A DNA stretch of 64,000 bases. It comes from Chryseobacterium sp. JJR-5R (GTDB lineage: Bacteria > Bacteroidota > Bacteroidia > Flavobacteriales > Weeksellaceae). A program made the position numbers and the translations under genes. Below the pieces are notes generated by a model, which worked only from the letters and a program-made list of their open reading frames with translations, did no database searches and was not told the origin of the DNA. The DNA lies in assembly GCF_034047335.1 (NCBI RefSeq), contig NZ_CP139137.1:620001-684000 (forward strand), read 5' to 3'. Positions 30,514 to 38,994 of the stretch are shown here, one piece after another; positions within the stretch are counted from its first letter, which is position 1; the number at the start of each line of letters is the position of its first letter.

Positions 30514-31188
30514 TCATCCATTTACGATTTTCATCACCACATCTTTGTATGTTTCCCCGATTGGAATGATAAAATCCCCGATGTGGATATTGCGGTTGAC
30601 GATTGTCCTGATGGTATTGACGGGAACAATATAAGAACGGTGAACCCGGGCAAAATCCTTTTCAGAAAGCTTCTCCAGGATATTTTTCATAGATGAGCGG
30701 GCCGTTATCTTAGAATGGTCTTTCAAATGGATCCGGATATAATCATCCAGGCCTTCAATAAGGACAATATCCTCAAAATTGATTTTATGAAGCTTGTAGT
30801 CTGCGCGTATGGAAAGGTATTTTACCTCGTCTTTTTCAGGGCTGATTTTTACTTTTTCTACCGCCGCCCTGAACCTTTCAAAAGAAAACGGCTTCAGCAG
30901 ATAATCTGCCGCATTGATGCTGAAAGCATCCACCGCATATTCGGAATACGCAGTGGTAAAAATAACTTTTGTATGCTGGGAGATACTTCTGTAGAAATCC
31001 ATGCCGTTTTTAGAAGGCATCTCAATATCTAAAAAGATGAGATCAACGGGAAACTTATTAAGGTACTTTTGGGCATCGCTTGTGATATTGAACGTTTTTT
31101 CAAGGGAAAGATGCTCTATTTTCCCGGCATAGTTCTCAATAATTTTAAGGGCCAGCATTTCATCATCCAGGGCGATCGCTTTTATCAT
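30514..31188 (-). CDS. LytTR-family response regulator
   Basis: 224 residues. The receiver domain (about 1-120) has the acidic pair Asp8/Asp9, phospho-acceptor Asp54 (IFLDIEMP) and Lys in LLKPF. The LytTR DNA-binding domain (about 130-224) has the typical ILIEGLDDYIRIHL and FARVHRSYIVP segments. It is the transcription factor of a two-component system; its ATG overlaps the kinase stop by 4 bases (ATGA). The targets are unknown. Confidence 0.95.
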   Translation of the reverse strand: MIKAIALDDEMLALKIIENYAGKIEHLSLEKTFNITSDAQKYLNKFPVDLIFLDIEMPSKNGMDFYRSISQHTKVIFTTAYSEYAVDAFSINAADYLLKPFSFERFRAAVEKVKISPEKDEVKYLSIRADYKLHKINFEDIVLIEGLDDYIRIHLKDHSKITARSSMKNILEKLSEKDFARVHRSYIVPVNTIRTIVNRNIHIGDFIIPIGETYKDVVMKIVNG

Positions 31189-32306
31189 GTGTTTTTTATT
31201 AAGTTAATTTTTAAATCTGCCTCGTAAGTCTTTCCGTTATTGTTGATTTCCAAAGTATGCTTTACGGGATATACCTGATGGAGATGCTCGATGGTATTCC
31301 TTAAACCGATTTTCAGGCTGTCCTCATCAGTAATATTCCTGTTAACAATATAATTAAAGACATTCAGGTGCAAAAAACCTTCCTGAACAACGATCCTTAC
31401 CGTTATTTTTGAATGTTTTTCCGCATTGAAGCCGTATTTAAAAGCATTTTCAATGAAATTGACCAGCATAAAAGGAGCGATCTGCAGCCCCTTGGCTTCA
31501 CCTGCTTCAGTGTAGGAAAAGTCCAGGCTGTCATCTGTCCTCAGCAGCTGAAGCGCCATGTAATCTTTCAGGTATTCTATTTCCCTGCCCAGTTCCACAA
31601 CATCTTTGCTGCTTTCCTGCACAACGTACCGCATTACATTAGACAGCTTGAGGATACCGTCCGGCGCATCATCAGATTTTAACAAGGCCAGAGAATAGAT
31701 GGAGTTGAGGATATTAAATAAAAAATGCGGCTGCAGCTGGTACTTGATGTTTAACAATTCCGCTTTTGCTTTGGAGCGTTCCAGCTCTTTTTTCTCGTTA
31801 TTCCTGAAGATAAAAAGGGATGACAAAAATGAAAAGAGAAAAGGAATAACAGAGGAGAAGATCATCTGATGGAAAGACCCGTCATTTCTCGGGCCGGGGG
31901 CCCGGAACGGACCGCCGTGACCGCTGCCGGGCATCTGTGGCGGGGGAAACATATTTGCGTCGGGCGGCGGCATATTCTGGGGATTCATATCCACAGGCGT
32001 AACTCCTGACCGTTCGCTGAGGAAAAAATGTTCAGAAGACAGATAATAAGGCAGAAAAACCATGATCCCGAAAGCAAACAGGATACAGGCCGAAAACAGG
32101 CTGAATCTCTTTTGGCCGTAAAGTCGGGGAAGGAAAATATTTAAGTTGACATAAAAGAAAATAATGACCAGGACAAAACGCACAAATTCCCTCTGAAAAG
32201 GCGAGACGCTGAAAACAGACAGCGTGCCGTCAAAATCCGGTGATGAAACCACAGGGATGGTAAGCAACAGGGGAATCAGGATAATATGCGGCCACAGCTT
32301 TTTCAT
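31185..32306 (-). CDS. LytS/YehU-type sensor histidine kinase
   Basis: 373 residues from the ATG at 32306; an upstream TTG is rejected because a signal-anchor-like helix begins right at this Met. Four hydrophobic segments surround an extracytoplasmic loop (about 91-146) that is unusually rich in Pro, Met and Gly (NMPPPDANMFPPPQMPG). The His_kinase domain follows, with phospho-acceptor His193 in QLQPHFLFNILNS, then the ATPase part (VNFIENAFKYGF). Partner is the adjoining LytTR regulator. The Pro/Met-rich loop may be the sensing part and could bind copper or another soft metal, which is inference. Confidence 0.93.
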   Translation of the reverse strand: MKKLWPHIILIPLLLTIPVVSSPDFDGTLSVFSVSPFQREFVRFVLVIIFFYVNLNIFLPRLYGQKRFSLFSACILFAFGIMVFLPYYLSSEHFFLSERSGVTPVDMNPQNMPPPDANMFPPPQMPGSGHGGPFRAPGPRNDGSFHQMIFSSVIPFLFSFLSSLFIFRNNEKKELERSKAKAELLNIKYQLQPHFLFNILNSIYSLALLKSDDAPDGILKLSNVMRYVVQESSKDVVELGREIEYLKDYMALQLLRTDDSLDFSYTEAGEAKGLQIAPFMLVNFIENAFKYGFNAEKHSKITVRIVVQEGFLHLNVFNYIVNRNITDEDSLKIGLRNTIEHLHQVYPVKHTLEINNNGKTYEADLKINLIKNT

Positions 32307-32464
32307 GATGCTAAAATATAAAAAGTTCCGATACAAAATGATTCTCCCGTTTGTTTTAAATAATTCACCCGGAACTGATGAACCGTATCTCTTCCGGGAT
32401 TCTTCGGCTCAACGGAACCCAACCAGCCAGGAAGTCAGGCAAAATCCTTACTTTTACAAAAAAA

Positions 32465-32716
32465 ATGCAGCAACAATCCAAAGACCCGCTTCACGGAAAA
32501 AGGCTTGATGCCATCCTTGAGGAGCTTGTGGAATATTACAACGGCTTTGAAAAGCTGGGCGAACAGATCAACATCAAATGTTTTACAGACAACCCGAGCA
32601 TCAGCTCTTCGCTGAAATTTTTAAGGAAAACAGACTGGGCAAGAACAAAAGTTGAAAGCCTGTATCTATACGTTTTAAGACAAAAAAAACGTAACGAAAT
32701 GGACGGCGGAAAGTAA
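32465..32716 (+). CDS. VF530-family DNA-binding protein
   Basis: 83 residues. The family core SKDPLHGKRLDAILEEL...GFEKLG..INIKCF..NPSI.SSLKFLRKTDWARTKVE is complete. These small helical proteins (DUF2132) are inferred from structure to bind DNA. I chose Met at 32465 (MQQQSKDPLHG) rather than a TTG 29 codons upstream, whose extra residues have no family counterpart. A TACTTTTA promoter-like box precedes it. It is divergent from the histidine kinase. Confidence 0.9.
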   Translation: MQQQSKDPLHGKRLDAILEELVEYYNGFEKLGEQINIKCFTDNPSISSSLKFLRKTDWARTKVESLYLYVLRQKKRNEMDGGK

Positions 32717-32830
32717 AAGCATGATATTTTTTTAAGATTCTTTTAGCGATTATTCTTAAATCAATGGTTTCAAAAACAGTATATTTGTGCCGGTAATCGT
32801 GAAAAAAACTTCACGATAAAAAGATAAAAT

Positions 32831-33331
32831 ATGACAATTGAAAACAACCATGTTGTAGCTTTACGTTACATACTTCACACAATCGAAGAGGATGGAAGTA
32901 AGATTCTTGTAGAAGAAACAACAGCAGAAAATCCATTTACATTTTTGTATGGTGTGGGAATGATGATTCCTAAGTTTGAACAGAATATCCTTGGTTTAAA
33001 GGCTGGCGATAAAGCGGCTTTTACCATTCAGTCAGAAGAAGCGTACGGTGAAAAGCAGCCTGATGCCATCGCGCAGTTGCCGATCGATATGTTTAACGAA
33101 TCCGGAATTCCGCCTGTGGGTGCTGTTTTGCCTTTATCCGACAATGAAGGTAATAATTTCCAGGCATTTGTAGTGGAAGTTACGCCGGAAGCTGTAGTGG
33201 CAGACCTTAACCATCCAATGGCAGGGAAAACCTTGGATTTTGAAGTGGAAGTTTTAAGCACACGCCCGGCGACGGAAGAAGAACTCGCTCATGGCCACGC
33301 TCACGGAGCTGACGGAAACGAAGCCCATTAA
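32831..33331 (+). CDS. FKBP-type peptidyl-prolyl isomerase (SlyD-like)
   Basis: 166 residues. SlyD-type FKBP with an insert-in-flap chaperone domain (about 75-130). Family marks are the N-terminal beta strand VVALRYILHT, ENPFTFLYGVGMMIPKFEQNILGLKAGDK, the AYGE turn, and NHPMAGKTLDFEVEVL. The C terminus is His-rich (HGHAHGADGNEAH), as in metal-binding SlyD. It catalyses proline isomerisation and assists folding in the cytoplasm. A TATATTTG box lies at 32780-32787. Confidence 0.95.
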   Translation: MTIENNHVVALRYILHTIEEDGSKILVEETTAENPFTFLYGVGMMIPKFEQNILGLKAGDKAAFTIQSEEAYGEKQPDAIAQLPIDMFNESGIPPVGAVLPLSDNEGNNFQAFVVEVTPEAVVADLNHPMAGKTLDFEVEVLSTRPATEEELAHGHAHGADGNEAH

Positions 33332-33347
33332 AAAATAATATCAATCA

Positions 33348-33376
33348 ATGTCCGGTTTTGCCGGACATTTTTTTTA
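33348..33376 (+). terminator. Terminator of the SlyD-like gene
   Basis: ATGTCCGG-TTTTG-CCGGACAT stem-loop followed by eight T. Confidence 0.92.
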
Positions 33377-33399
33377 ATTATCAGTCAGGCGGTGCTTAT

Positions 33400-33777
33400 T
33401 CAGCCTAAGAATTTTCCCGAAACATAATACCATTTTTCATGCATTTTCTGAAATAAGGAAAGCTCATGATGAATCTGATGATTGCCGTCCTGATCGGTGT
33501 AATACGCCTTAAATTCAACCTGATTCAAAGCAGGAAGCTTTATAATTTCCAGTTTTGTCCATGTATTGATCTCGCCCCATTCCTGCAGGTCACTCTTATT
33601 ATGGTATTTTCTTTTGCCGGGCAGCGTAGTTTCCATTAAATATTCACCGTTCGGGATTGCGAAGGCAGAAAACCTTGAGCGCATTAAAGCTTCCGCCGTC
33701 GGCGCATTTTTCTCTCCGGTGTGGTAAGGTCGGCAGCATTCGCCGTAGGGTTTTCCTGAGCAGCAGGGACAGTTCAT
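33400..33777 (-). CDS. YchJ-family SEC-C motif protein
   Basis: 125 residues. The N-terminal zinc-binding SEC-C motif is CPCCSGKPYGECC, followed by YHTG...APTAEALMRSRFSAFA and an NTF2-like domain ending in WYYVSGKF. This is the YchJ family, shortened to one SEC-C motif. The function is not established. The gene is read convergently towards the SlyD-like gene. Confidence 0.93.
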   Translation of the reverse strand: MNCPCCSGKPYGECCRPYHTGEKNAPTAEALMRSRFSAFAIPNGEYLMETTLPGKRKYHNKSDLQEWGEINTWTKLEIIKLPALNQVEFKAYYTDQDGNHQIHHELSLFQKMHEKWYYVSGKFLG

Positions 33778-33949
33778 TTCTTGATTATATTTTAAAATAC
33801 AAATTTACGCGAATATTCTTTCATACATTCAAAGCCGGTTCCTTTATTGACTCTCGTATAAGAAGCAGGCTGGTTAAAGTTTAAAGCCGGACATTTTCTT
33901 CATTTCTGTAACTTTTGCTACTATCAGCAAATAAATATTCTTGGAATTA

Positions 33950-33980
33950 AATAAAAAAGCATCCAAAACTGAATGCTTTT
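33950..33980 (-). terminator. Terminator of the gene at 33987
   Basis: Read on the minus strand, AAAAGCAT, a 10-base loop and ATGCTTTTTT form a stem-loop with a T tail. Confidence 0.75.
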
Positions 33981-33986
33981 CTGTTT

Positions 33987-34424
33987 TTACTGATCTTCCT
34001 CTTCAATCCTTGTATCTATAAAGGTATAATTATCAGTTGACATTTCCATAGACTGTTCTTTGGATTTAAATCTGATATGAGAAGGATCAAGAACCTGATA
34101 ACTGTAAATGTCGGTCTGTCCGGAACTGTAATGCAGCTCATGGAATTCACCATTTTCAATCCACCATTGTCCTTTTTCTACTTGCTGGTCAACCTCACAA
34201 TCCTGAACTGTGGTAAAAAGGAGCATAAAAGTGCCATCCGCTTTTCTTTCCATGATCCAAAGCTTTTCCATGCCCTTAACCTGCTGGTCTTTTTCACTGC
34301 CTTTCCATAATCCGACCAGGTTTTTGTCGATTTTATTGGTTTCGATTTTAGAGTTTGAAGCTGCTTTCTGAGCGTTCACTGCTCCGAAAGTGACTATTAA
34401 TGCGGCCAGAATAATTTTTTTCAT
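33987..34424 (-). CDS. Secreted hypothetical protein (lipocalin-like)
   Basis: 145 residues with a signal peptide (MKKIILAALIVTFGAVNAQ). The mature part starts with a lipocalin-like GLWKGSEKD motif and contains a series of beta strands (LWIMERKADGTFMLLFTTV, GQWWIENGEFHELH, HIRFKSKE). This fits a small beta-barrel of unknown ligand, such as the DUF-type lipocalin-like proteins common in flavobacteria. It follows the 34430 gene with a 5-base gap on the same strand. Confidence 0.75.
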   Translation of the reverse strand: MKKIILAALIVTFGAVNAQKAASNSKIETNKIDKNLVGLWKGSEKDQQVKGMEKLWIMERKADGTFMLLFTTVQDCEVDQQVEKGQWWIENGEFHELHYSSGQTDIYSYQVLDPSHIRFKSKEQSMEMSTDNYTFIDTRIEEEDQ

Positions 34425-34429
34425 AGTTA

Positions 34430-35284
34430 TTATTTAAAAAATAAAGTTAATGGAACCTTACTGTTGACGTTTATTCCCATACTTTTTGCAGGAATCCATT
34501 TTGTATTGTTTATAAAATTTTTAAGATGCGTAATAAAATAAGAGGAATATTTATAATTTTTTTTATTCTGAAATTTTAAATCGATTTTTATCTCTGAAAC
34601 CTTTCCTGCTTTGGATAATATAAAATCAGCTGAAATGTGGGAGTAATAATCTCCTTCTTTCCGGCTCTCAAAATCATCGGGATATGCTGTCTCTTTCCAG
34701 AAATCCCTTTCGTAACTTTTAAAAAAATCTTCATAGGTTGTATCTCCCGGATATCTGGGTATCTGGTCACACTCATCAAAATTATAGATTTTATCAGGAT
34801 TTTTCTTCACATATTGTATTTCTGCAATATTTCTTAAGGAATCAATGAATTTGCGGCCAAATTTTTTGTCGATTTCTTTACCCATTAATGTGGCGTAGCA
34901 ATTCTGAAGCTCGGCGGGAACGGTACAGAGATACGCCGTGGAATCGATCTGGATATTGTTTTTTCTTAAAAGTATATTCATTTCTTCATTACTCCGGTAT
35001 TGCTTTACCATTCCGAAATAATGGAAATAAACTAATTTCTTGTTTTTGATATCAAATTTGGCTCTTTTAGTTTCCGCCTGGCAGGTTGAATCCCAGTATT
35101 TCTTTTCTTCTTTAATCCACCGGTCCCGATCAGCAAAAGAAGCTGAATCCGGAATCGTATCAGATTTTAATTGATGGAAAGATCCTGACCTGTTTCCGAA
35201 TCTTTTATTTTTCACCGCAAAACAGGTCAGAATTAATACAGATAATGAGAATAATGCTTTAATACCGATATTCAGCATCATCAT
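34430..35284 (-). CDS. Hypothetical protein with TonB-C-like end
   Basis: 284 residues with an N-terminal hydrophobic segment (about 5-24) that anchors or exports it. The central part is charged and Tyr-rich, with no recognised enzyme motif. The last 70 residues (ADFILSKAGKVSEIKI...NNTKWIPAKSMGINVNSKVPLTLFF) follow the pattern of a TonB C-terminal-like domain used in Bacteroidetes for periplasmic protein contacts. Spacing of 5 bases to the next gene and 4 to the peptidase gene before it suggests one transcript with the M3 peptidase. Confidence 0.65.
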   Translation of the reverse strand: MMMLNIGIKALFSLSVLILTCFAVKNKRFGNRSGSFHQLKSDTIPDSASFADRDRWIKEEKKYWDSTCQAETKRAKFDIKNKKLVYFHYFGMVKQYRSNEEMNILLRKNNIQIDSTAYLCTVPAELQNCYATLMGKEIDKKFGRKFIDSLRNIAEIQYVKKNPDKIYNFDECDQIPRYPGDTTYEDFFKSYERDFWKETAYPDDFESRKEGDYYSHISADFILSKAGKVSEIKIDLKFQNKKNYKYSSYFITHLKNFINNTKWIPAKSMGINVNSKVPLTLFFK

Positions 35285-35288
35285 ATTT

Positions 35289-37430
35289 TTATTTTATAAA
35301 ACCTCTGCTTCTCAACAACGGCTTGATATCCGGATCGTGTCCCGTAAAATCCCTGAATGCCTGGTTCAGGTCTACAGAATTCCCTACGGATAAAATATAT
35401 TTTCTGAAACGGTCTCCGTTTTCACGGGTCAGCCCGCCGTTTTTGCTGATCCATTCCCAGGCATCATTGTCCAGGGTTTCAGACCACAGATAGGCGTAAT
35501 ACCCGGCAGAATAGCCTCCTCCCCAGATATGTGCGAAGTAAGGCGTATGATACCTCGGGGGAACGGTTGCCAAGGTAAATCCGTGTTTGGCCAATGACTG
35601 CTTTTCAAAATCCAGTACAGGGATCAGCTGGCTTTCGTTGGTTACCGTATGCCAGTCCATATCCAGTTCGGCAGCAGAAACCAGTTCAGTAGTCATGTAT
35701 CCCTGGTTAAAAGTGGCCGCCTTTTTAATTTTATCCACCAAAGCCTGCGGAATCGGCTGCTTTGTTTCGTAGTGAAGCGCATAATTTTTAAGCACAACAG
35801 GGTCTAAGGCCCAGTGCTCATTGATCTGTGAAGGAAATTCCACGAAATCCCTCGGCACATTGGTTCCTGAAAGCGATGGGTATTTCTGGTTTGCAAACAT
35901 CCCGTGAATGGAGTGCCCGAATTCATGGAACATCGTAGAAACATCGTCATAGCTGATCAGGGAAGGTTTCCCCGGAGCCGGCTTCTGGTAGTTGTAACAG
36001 TTGACAATCACAGGTTTTGTCCCCAGAAGGTAAGACTGCTCCACAAAGTTACTCATCCATGCACCGCCATTTTTAGAATCCCGGGTATAGAAGTCCAGAT
36101 AATAGATGGCAATTGATTTTCCGTCATGGTCAAAAACTTCATACGTTACCACATCCGGATGGTATACCGGAAGATCAGTCCTCTTTTTAAAAGTTAATCC
36201 GTAAAATTTTTCAGCAGCATAAAAGACACCTTTTTCGAGTACGGTTGTGACTTCAAAATAAGGTTTAATCTGGTTTTCATCTAAATCGAACTTTGCCTTT
36301 CTTACCTGTTCAGCATAGAAATTCCAGTCCCACGGTTCTACTTTGAAACCGCCTTTCTGCTGGTCGATCAGATCCTGGATGTCTTTTGCTTCACGTCTTG
36401 CCGTTTCTACCGCGGGTGCAGCAATCTGGTTCATCAGTTTGGCAGCTGCTTCCGGGGTTTTTGCCATTTGGTCCTGCAGCTTCCATTCCGCAAAACTCTT
36501 TTTGCCTAAGACCTGAGCCTTTTTAAGCCTTAAAGCCGCCAGTTTTTCAATGGTTTCGCGGGTATCGCTTCCATCGCCTTTCTCAGCCCTCATCCAGGAT
36601 GCTTTGAACAGCTTCTCCCGTGAAGCCCTGTTTTTAAGGTTCTGCAGAAGAGGCTGCTGTGTGGTGTTTTGTAATGCCAGAAGGTACTGGCCTTCTTTTC
36701 CTGCATTTTTAGCATCAATTGCTGCTGCTGCAATCTCATCGGCAGAAAGTCCGTCCAGTTCTTTTGCATCCGTAAAGAATACGCCGCCCTGTTTCCTGGC
36801 TTCAAGCAGCTTATTTGAATACTGTGTGGAAAGCGATGCCAGTTCCTGGTTAATCTGCTTTAATTTTTCTTTATCTGCCGCTGAAAGGTTAGCACCCGCA
36901 ATCTCGAAATTCTGCCTGTAAAACTGCAGCAGTTTCCGGCTTTCGGCATCCAGACCGTTATCCGTGATGGATTTTATTCTCTGGTACAGGTTGTCATTCA
37001 GGTACATTTTATCCGAATGAGCTGCAAAAACAGGAGCGTATTCCTCGTCCAGGGCCTGAAGGGAAGGATTGGTATCGGCACTCGTAAGATTGGAAAATAC
37101 AATCATGGCCCTTTTCAGTACTTCCCCGCTTTTTTCCAAGGCTACGATCGTGTTTTCAAAAGTCGGCTTTTCAGGGTTATCTGCAATCTTTAAGATCTCG
37201 GCGTCATGCTGCTTTAATCCGAAATCAAATGCCGGCTTGAAATGTTCATTCTTGATCTTATCAAATTCGGGGGCTTCATACTGAAGTTTGCTTTTCTTCA
37301 GGAAAGGGTTTGATGACAGGGAAGCATCCGGTGTAGGAACTTCCTGTTTTGTATCAGTGTTTTTCATGGTAGTACAGGATTGATTAAGTGCTAACGCAGA
37401 GAGTAATAATACCGACGAAATCTTCTTCAT
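35289..37430 (-). CDS. dcp: M3-family metallopeptidase (peptidyl-dipeptidase Dcp-like)
   Basis: 713 residues with a lipoprotein-type signal (LLLSALALNQSC). The zinc motif HEFGHSIH lies near residue 500, with the downstream Glu in the conserved helix. The sequence is M3A type, most like dipeptidyl carboxypeptidase (Dcp), which removes C-terminal dipeptides; oligopeptidase A is the alternative. The C-terminal HTPYFAHIWGGGYSAGYYAYLWSE segment (Tyr and His for substrate binding) is intact. It is probably periplasmic. It starts the three-gene minus-strand run 37430 to 33987. Confidence 0.93.
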   Translation of the reverse strand: MKKISSVLLLSALALNQSCTTMKNTDTKQEVPTPDASLSSNPFLKKSKLQYEAPEFDKIKNEHFKPAFDFGLKQHDAEILKIADNPEKPTFENTIVALEKSGEVLKRAMIVFSNLTSADTNPSLQALDEEYAPVFAAHSDKMYLNDNLYQRIKSITDNGLDAESRKLLQFYRQNFEIAGANLSAADKEKLKQINQELASLSTQYSNKLLEARKQGGVFFTDAKELDGLSADEIAAAAIDAKNAGKEGQYLLALQNTTQQPLLQNLKNRASREKLFKASWMRAEKGDGSDTRETIEKLAALRLKKAQVLGKKSFAEWKLQDQMAKTPEAAAKLMNQIAAPAVETARREAKDIQDLIDQQKGGFKVEPWDWNFYAEQVRKAKFDLDENQIKPYFEVTTVLEKGVFYAAEKFYGLTFKKRTDLPVYHPDVVTYEVFDHDGKSIAIYYLDFYTRDSKNGGAWMSNFVEQSYLLGTKPVIVNCYNYQKPAPGKPSLISYDDVSTMFHEFGHSIHGMFANQKYPSLSGTNVPRDFVEFPSQINEHWALDPVVLKNYALHYETKQPIPQALVDKIKKAATFNQGYMTTELVSAAELDMDWHTVTNESQLIPVLDFEKQSLAKHGFTLATVPPRYHTPYFAHIWGGGYSAGYYAYLWSETLDNDAWEWISKNGGLTRENGDRFRKYILSVGNSVDLNQAFRDFTGHDPDIKPLLRSRGFIK

Positions 37431-37572
37431 AAAAATATGTATTAGAGCATAAAGATATTAAAACTTACGTTACGAATACAGGTGGGCAGCTCTTTACGGG
37501 CAATAAAAAAATAAGATCCCCCTGAATTTCAGAAGAACCTCATCTATCACATTGAAAAATTAAAGGTTTGCT

Positions 37573-37938
37573 TTAAATCTGTTCCGCCTGACGGACGGTA
37601 CTGGTTGCTTTTCTGGACATCATGACAACCACTATTTCAAATGCTCCCAAAATAACATGGGGTAGATAAATCCTGTCACTGAAGCCGAAAAGCCACGGTG
37701 AACCTAATAACACGATACCGGCTACCAGATCAATGGCAAGATGAATTTTGTAAGGCAGCATGCGGGCTATGGAATATTCATAATTGGTGAAAAGGCTGTA
37801 TAGTAATGTGGAAGCTCCCAGGATAACGGGAACCATCGTAGCAGTGCTGTTATCCGTAAATCCTAAAAGCCATGGTGCGGCAATCAGCAGAATGCCTACC
37901 AGATAATCCAATACGGCGTGTATTTTTGATGAAATCAT
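37573..37938 (-). CDS. SPW-repeat membrane protein
   Basis: 121 residues with four hydrophobic helices in two SPW repeats. Each repeat has the Pro-Trp motif: AAPWLLGFTDNS and GSPWLFGFSDR, preceded by IHAVLDYLVGI and IHLAIDLVAGI. The function of SPW proteins is unknown. It is a single gene between the M3 peptidase and a divergent GIN-domain gene. Confidence 0.9.
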   Translation of the reverse strand: MISSKIHAVLDYLVGILLIAAPWLLGFTDNSTATMVPVILGASTLLYSLFTNYEYSIARMLPYKIHLAIDLVAGIVLLGSPWLFGFSDRIYLPHVILGAFEIVVVMMSRKATSTVRQAEQI

Positions 37939-38166
37939 AATGTATATTTTTTTGTGTACACCGTATCAAGTTCAACTTCTGTACCATTGAAAATAAAAAT
38001 GTGGTATAAGTTATTGGTTTTCAGAATTTTTGGTATGGTTTTAAAAGAAAAAATGATTTGAAATATGCTCTATGATAATCAGGGGAAGATAATTTCTTTA
38101 GCAGATGTAATATTTTTTATAAATTAGTTGTCATTAAATAACAGTAACCTGTAATTCAATCAGAAT

Positions 38167-38988
38167 ATGAAACCAACACCTCTTCTTATTTTTTCAGCAT
38201 GTATCGTATTAGCTTCATGCGAAGGCAAATATGACAGGAGTCACCGTGAAAACGGAAAAGACAGCTGGGTAGAAAATGTCGTTACCAATGACCATGGGCT
38301 GGCAAAACAGAAACAGATCACCGGGAATTTTGACGAGATAGAGGTTTCCCAGGCTATTGATGCCGAAATTATAAAATCGGATGTTGAAAAAGTGGTCATC
38401 TATGCACCGGAAAATATCATTGATGAGGTTTTGGCGAAGATCAGCGGCGGAAAGCTTCATGTTCATTATAAAGCCGGCATCAGGGTAATGGACAGCCATA
38501 ACGTTTCAGCAAAGATTTATGCAAAAGACTTCAATAAGCTCAATGCCAATTCGGCGGCAAAAATTACCGTTAAAGATAAATTTGTTCAGGAAAAGACTGA
38601 TATTGAAGTTTCCAGTTCGGCATCCATTTCCGGTAATCTTGAAGCCAATGACTTTGAAATTTCAGCAGGAAGCAGCAGCAGCTTCAGCGGGAAAATCTGG
38701 GCGGTAGACCTGGATATCGAAGCTTCTTCAGGAGCCAGCATTGATATTTCCGGAAAAGCCAGGAATGCAGAGATTTCTTCGTCTTCGGGCAGCAGTATCT
38801 CCGCAAAAGATGTCATGGTGCAGAACCTGAAAGCTGATGCTTCAAGCGGGGCCAGCGTAGATATCAGTGCAATATCATCCGTCAATGCGGAAGCGTCTTC
38901 AGGCGGAAGCATCAATGTCTATAAAAAAGGTAATATCACCTCAATAAATAAAGAAGAAACCAGCGGCGGAAGCGTAAATATCCAGTAA
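38167..38988 (+). CDS. GIN/DUF2807-domain lipoprotein
   Basis: 273 residues. The lipobox is IVLASC (Cys19), so it is probably attached to the outer or inner membrane. Residues about 55-265 are the GIN domain, a right-handed beta-helix with repeating Ser/Ala/Gly turns (SSSASISG, SSGASIDISG, SSGSSISAKD). The family is common in Bacteroidetes, often near anti-sigma factors; its role is unknown. It converges on the antiporter gene, with 6 bases between the stops and no terminator that I can see. Confidence 0.9.
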   Translation: MKPTPLLIFSACIVLASCEGKYDRSHRENGKDSWVENVVTNDHGLAKQKQITGNFDEIEVSQAIDAEIIKSDVEKVVIYAPENIIDEVLAKISGGKLHVHYKAGIRVMDSHNVSAKIYAKDFNKLNANSAAKITVKDKFVQEKTDIEVSSSASISGNLEANDFEISAGSSSSFSGKIWAVDLDIEASSGASIDISGKARNAEISSSSGSSISAKDVMVQNLKADASSGASVDISAISSVNAEASSGGSINVYKKGNITSINKEETSGGSVNIQ

Positions 38989-38994
38989 GCTAAG

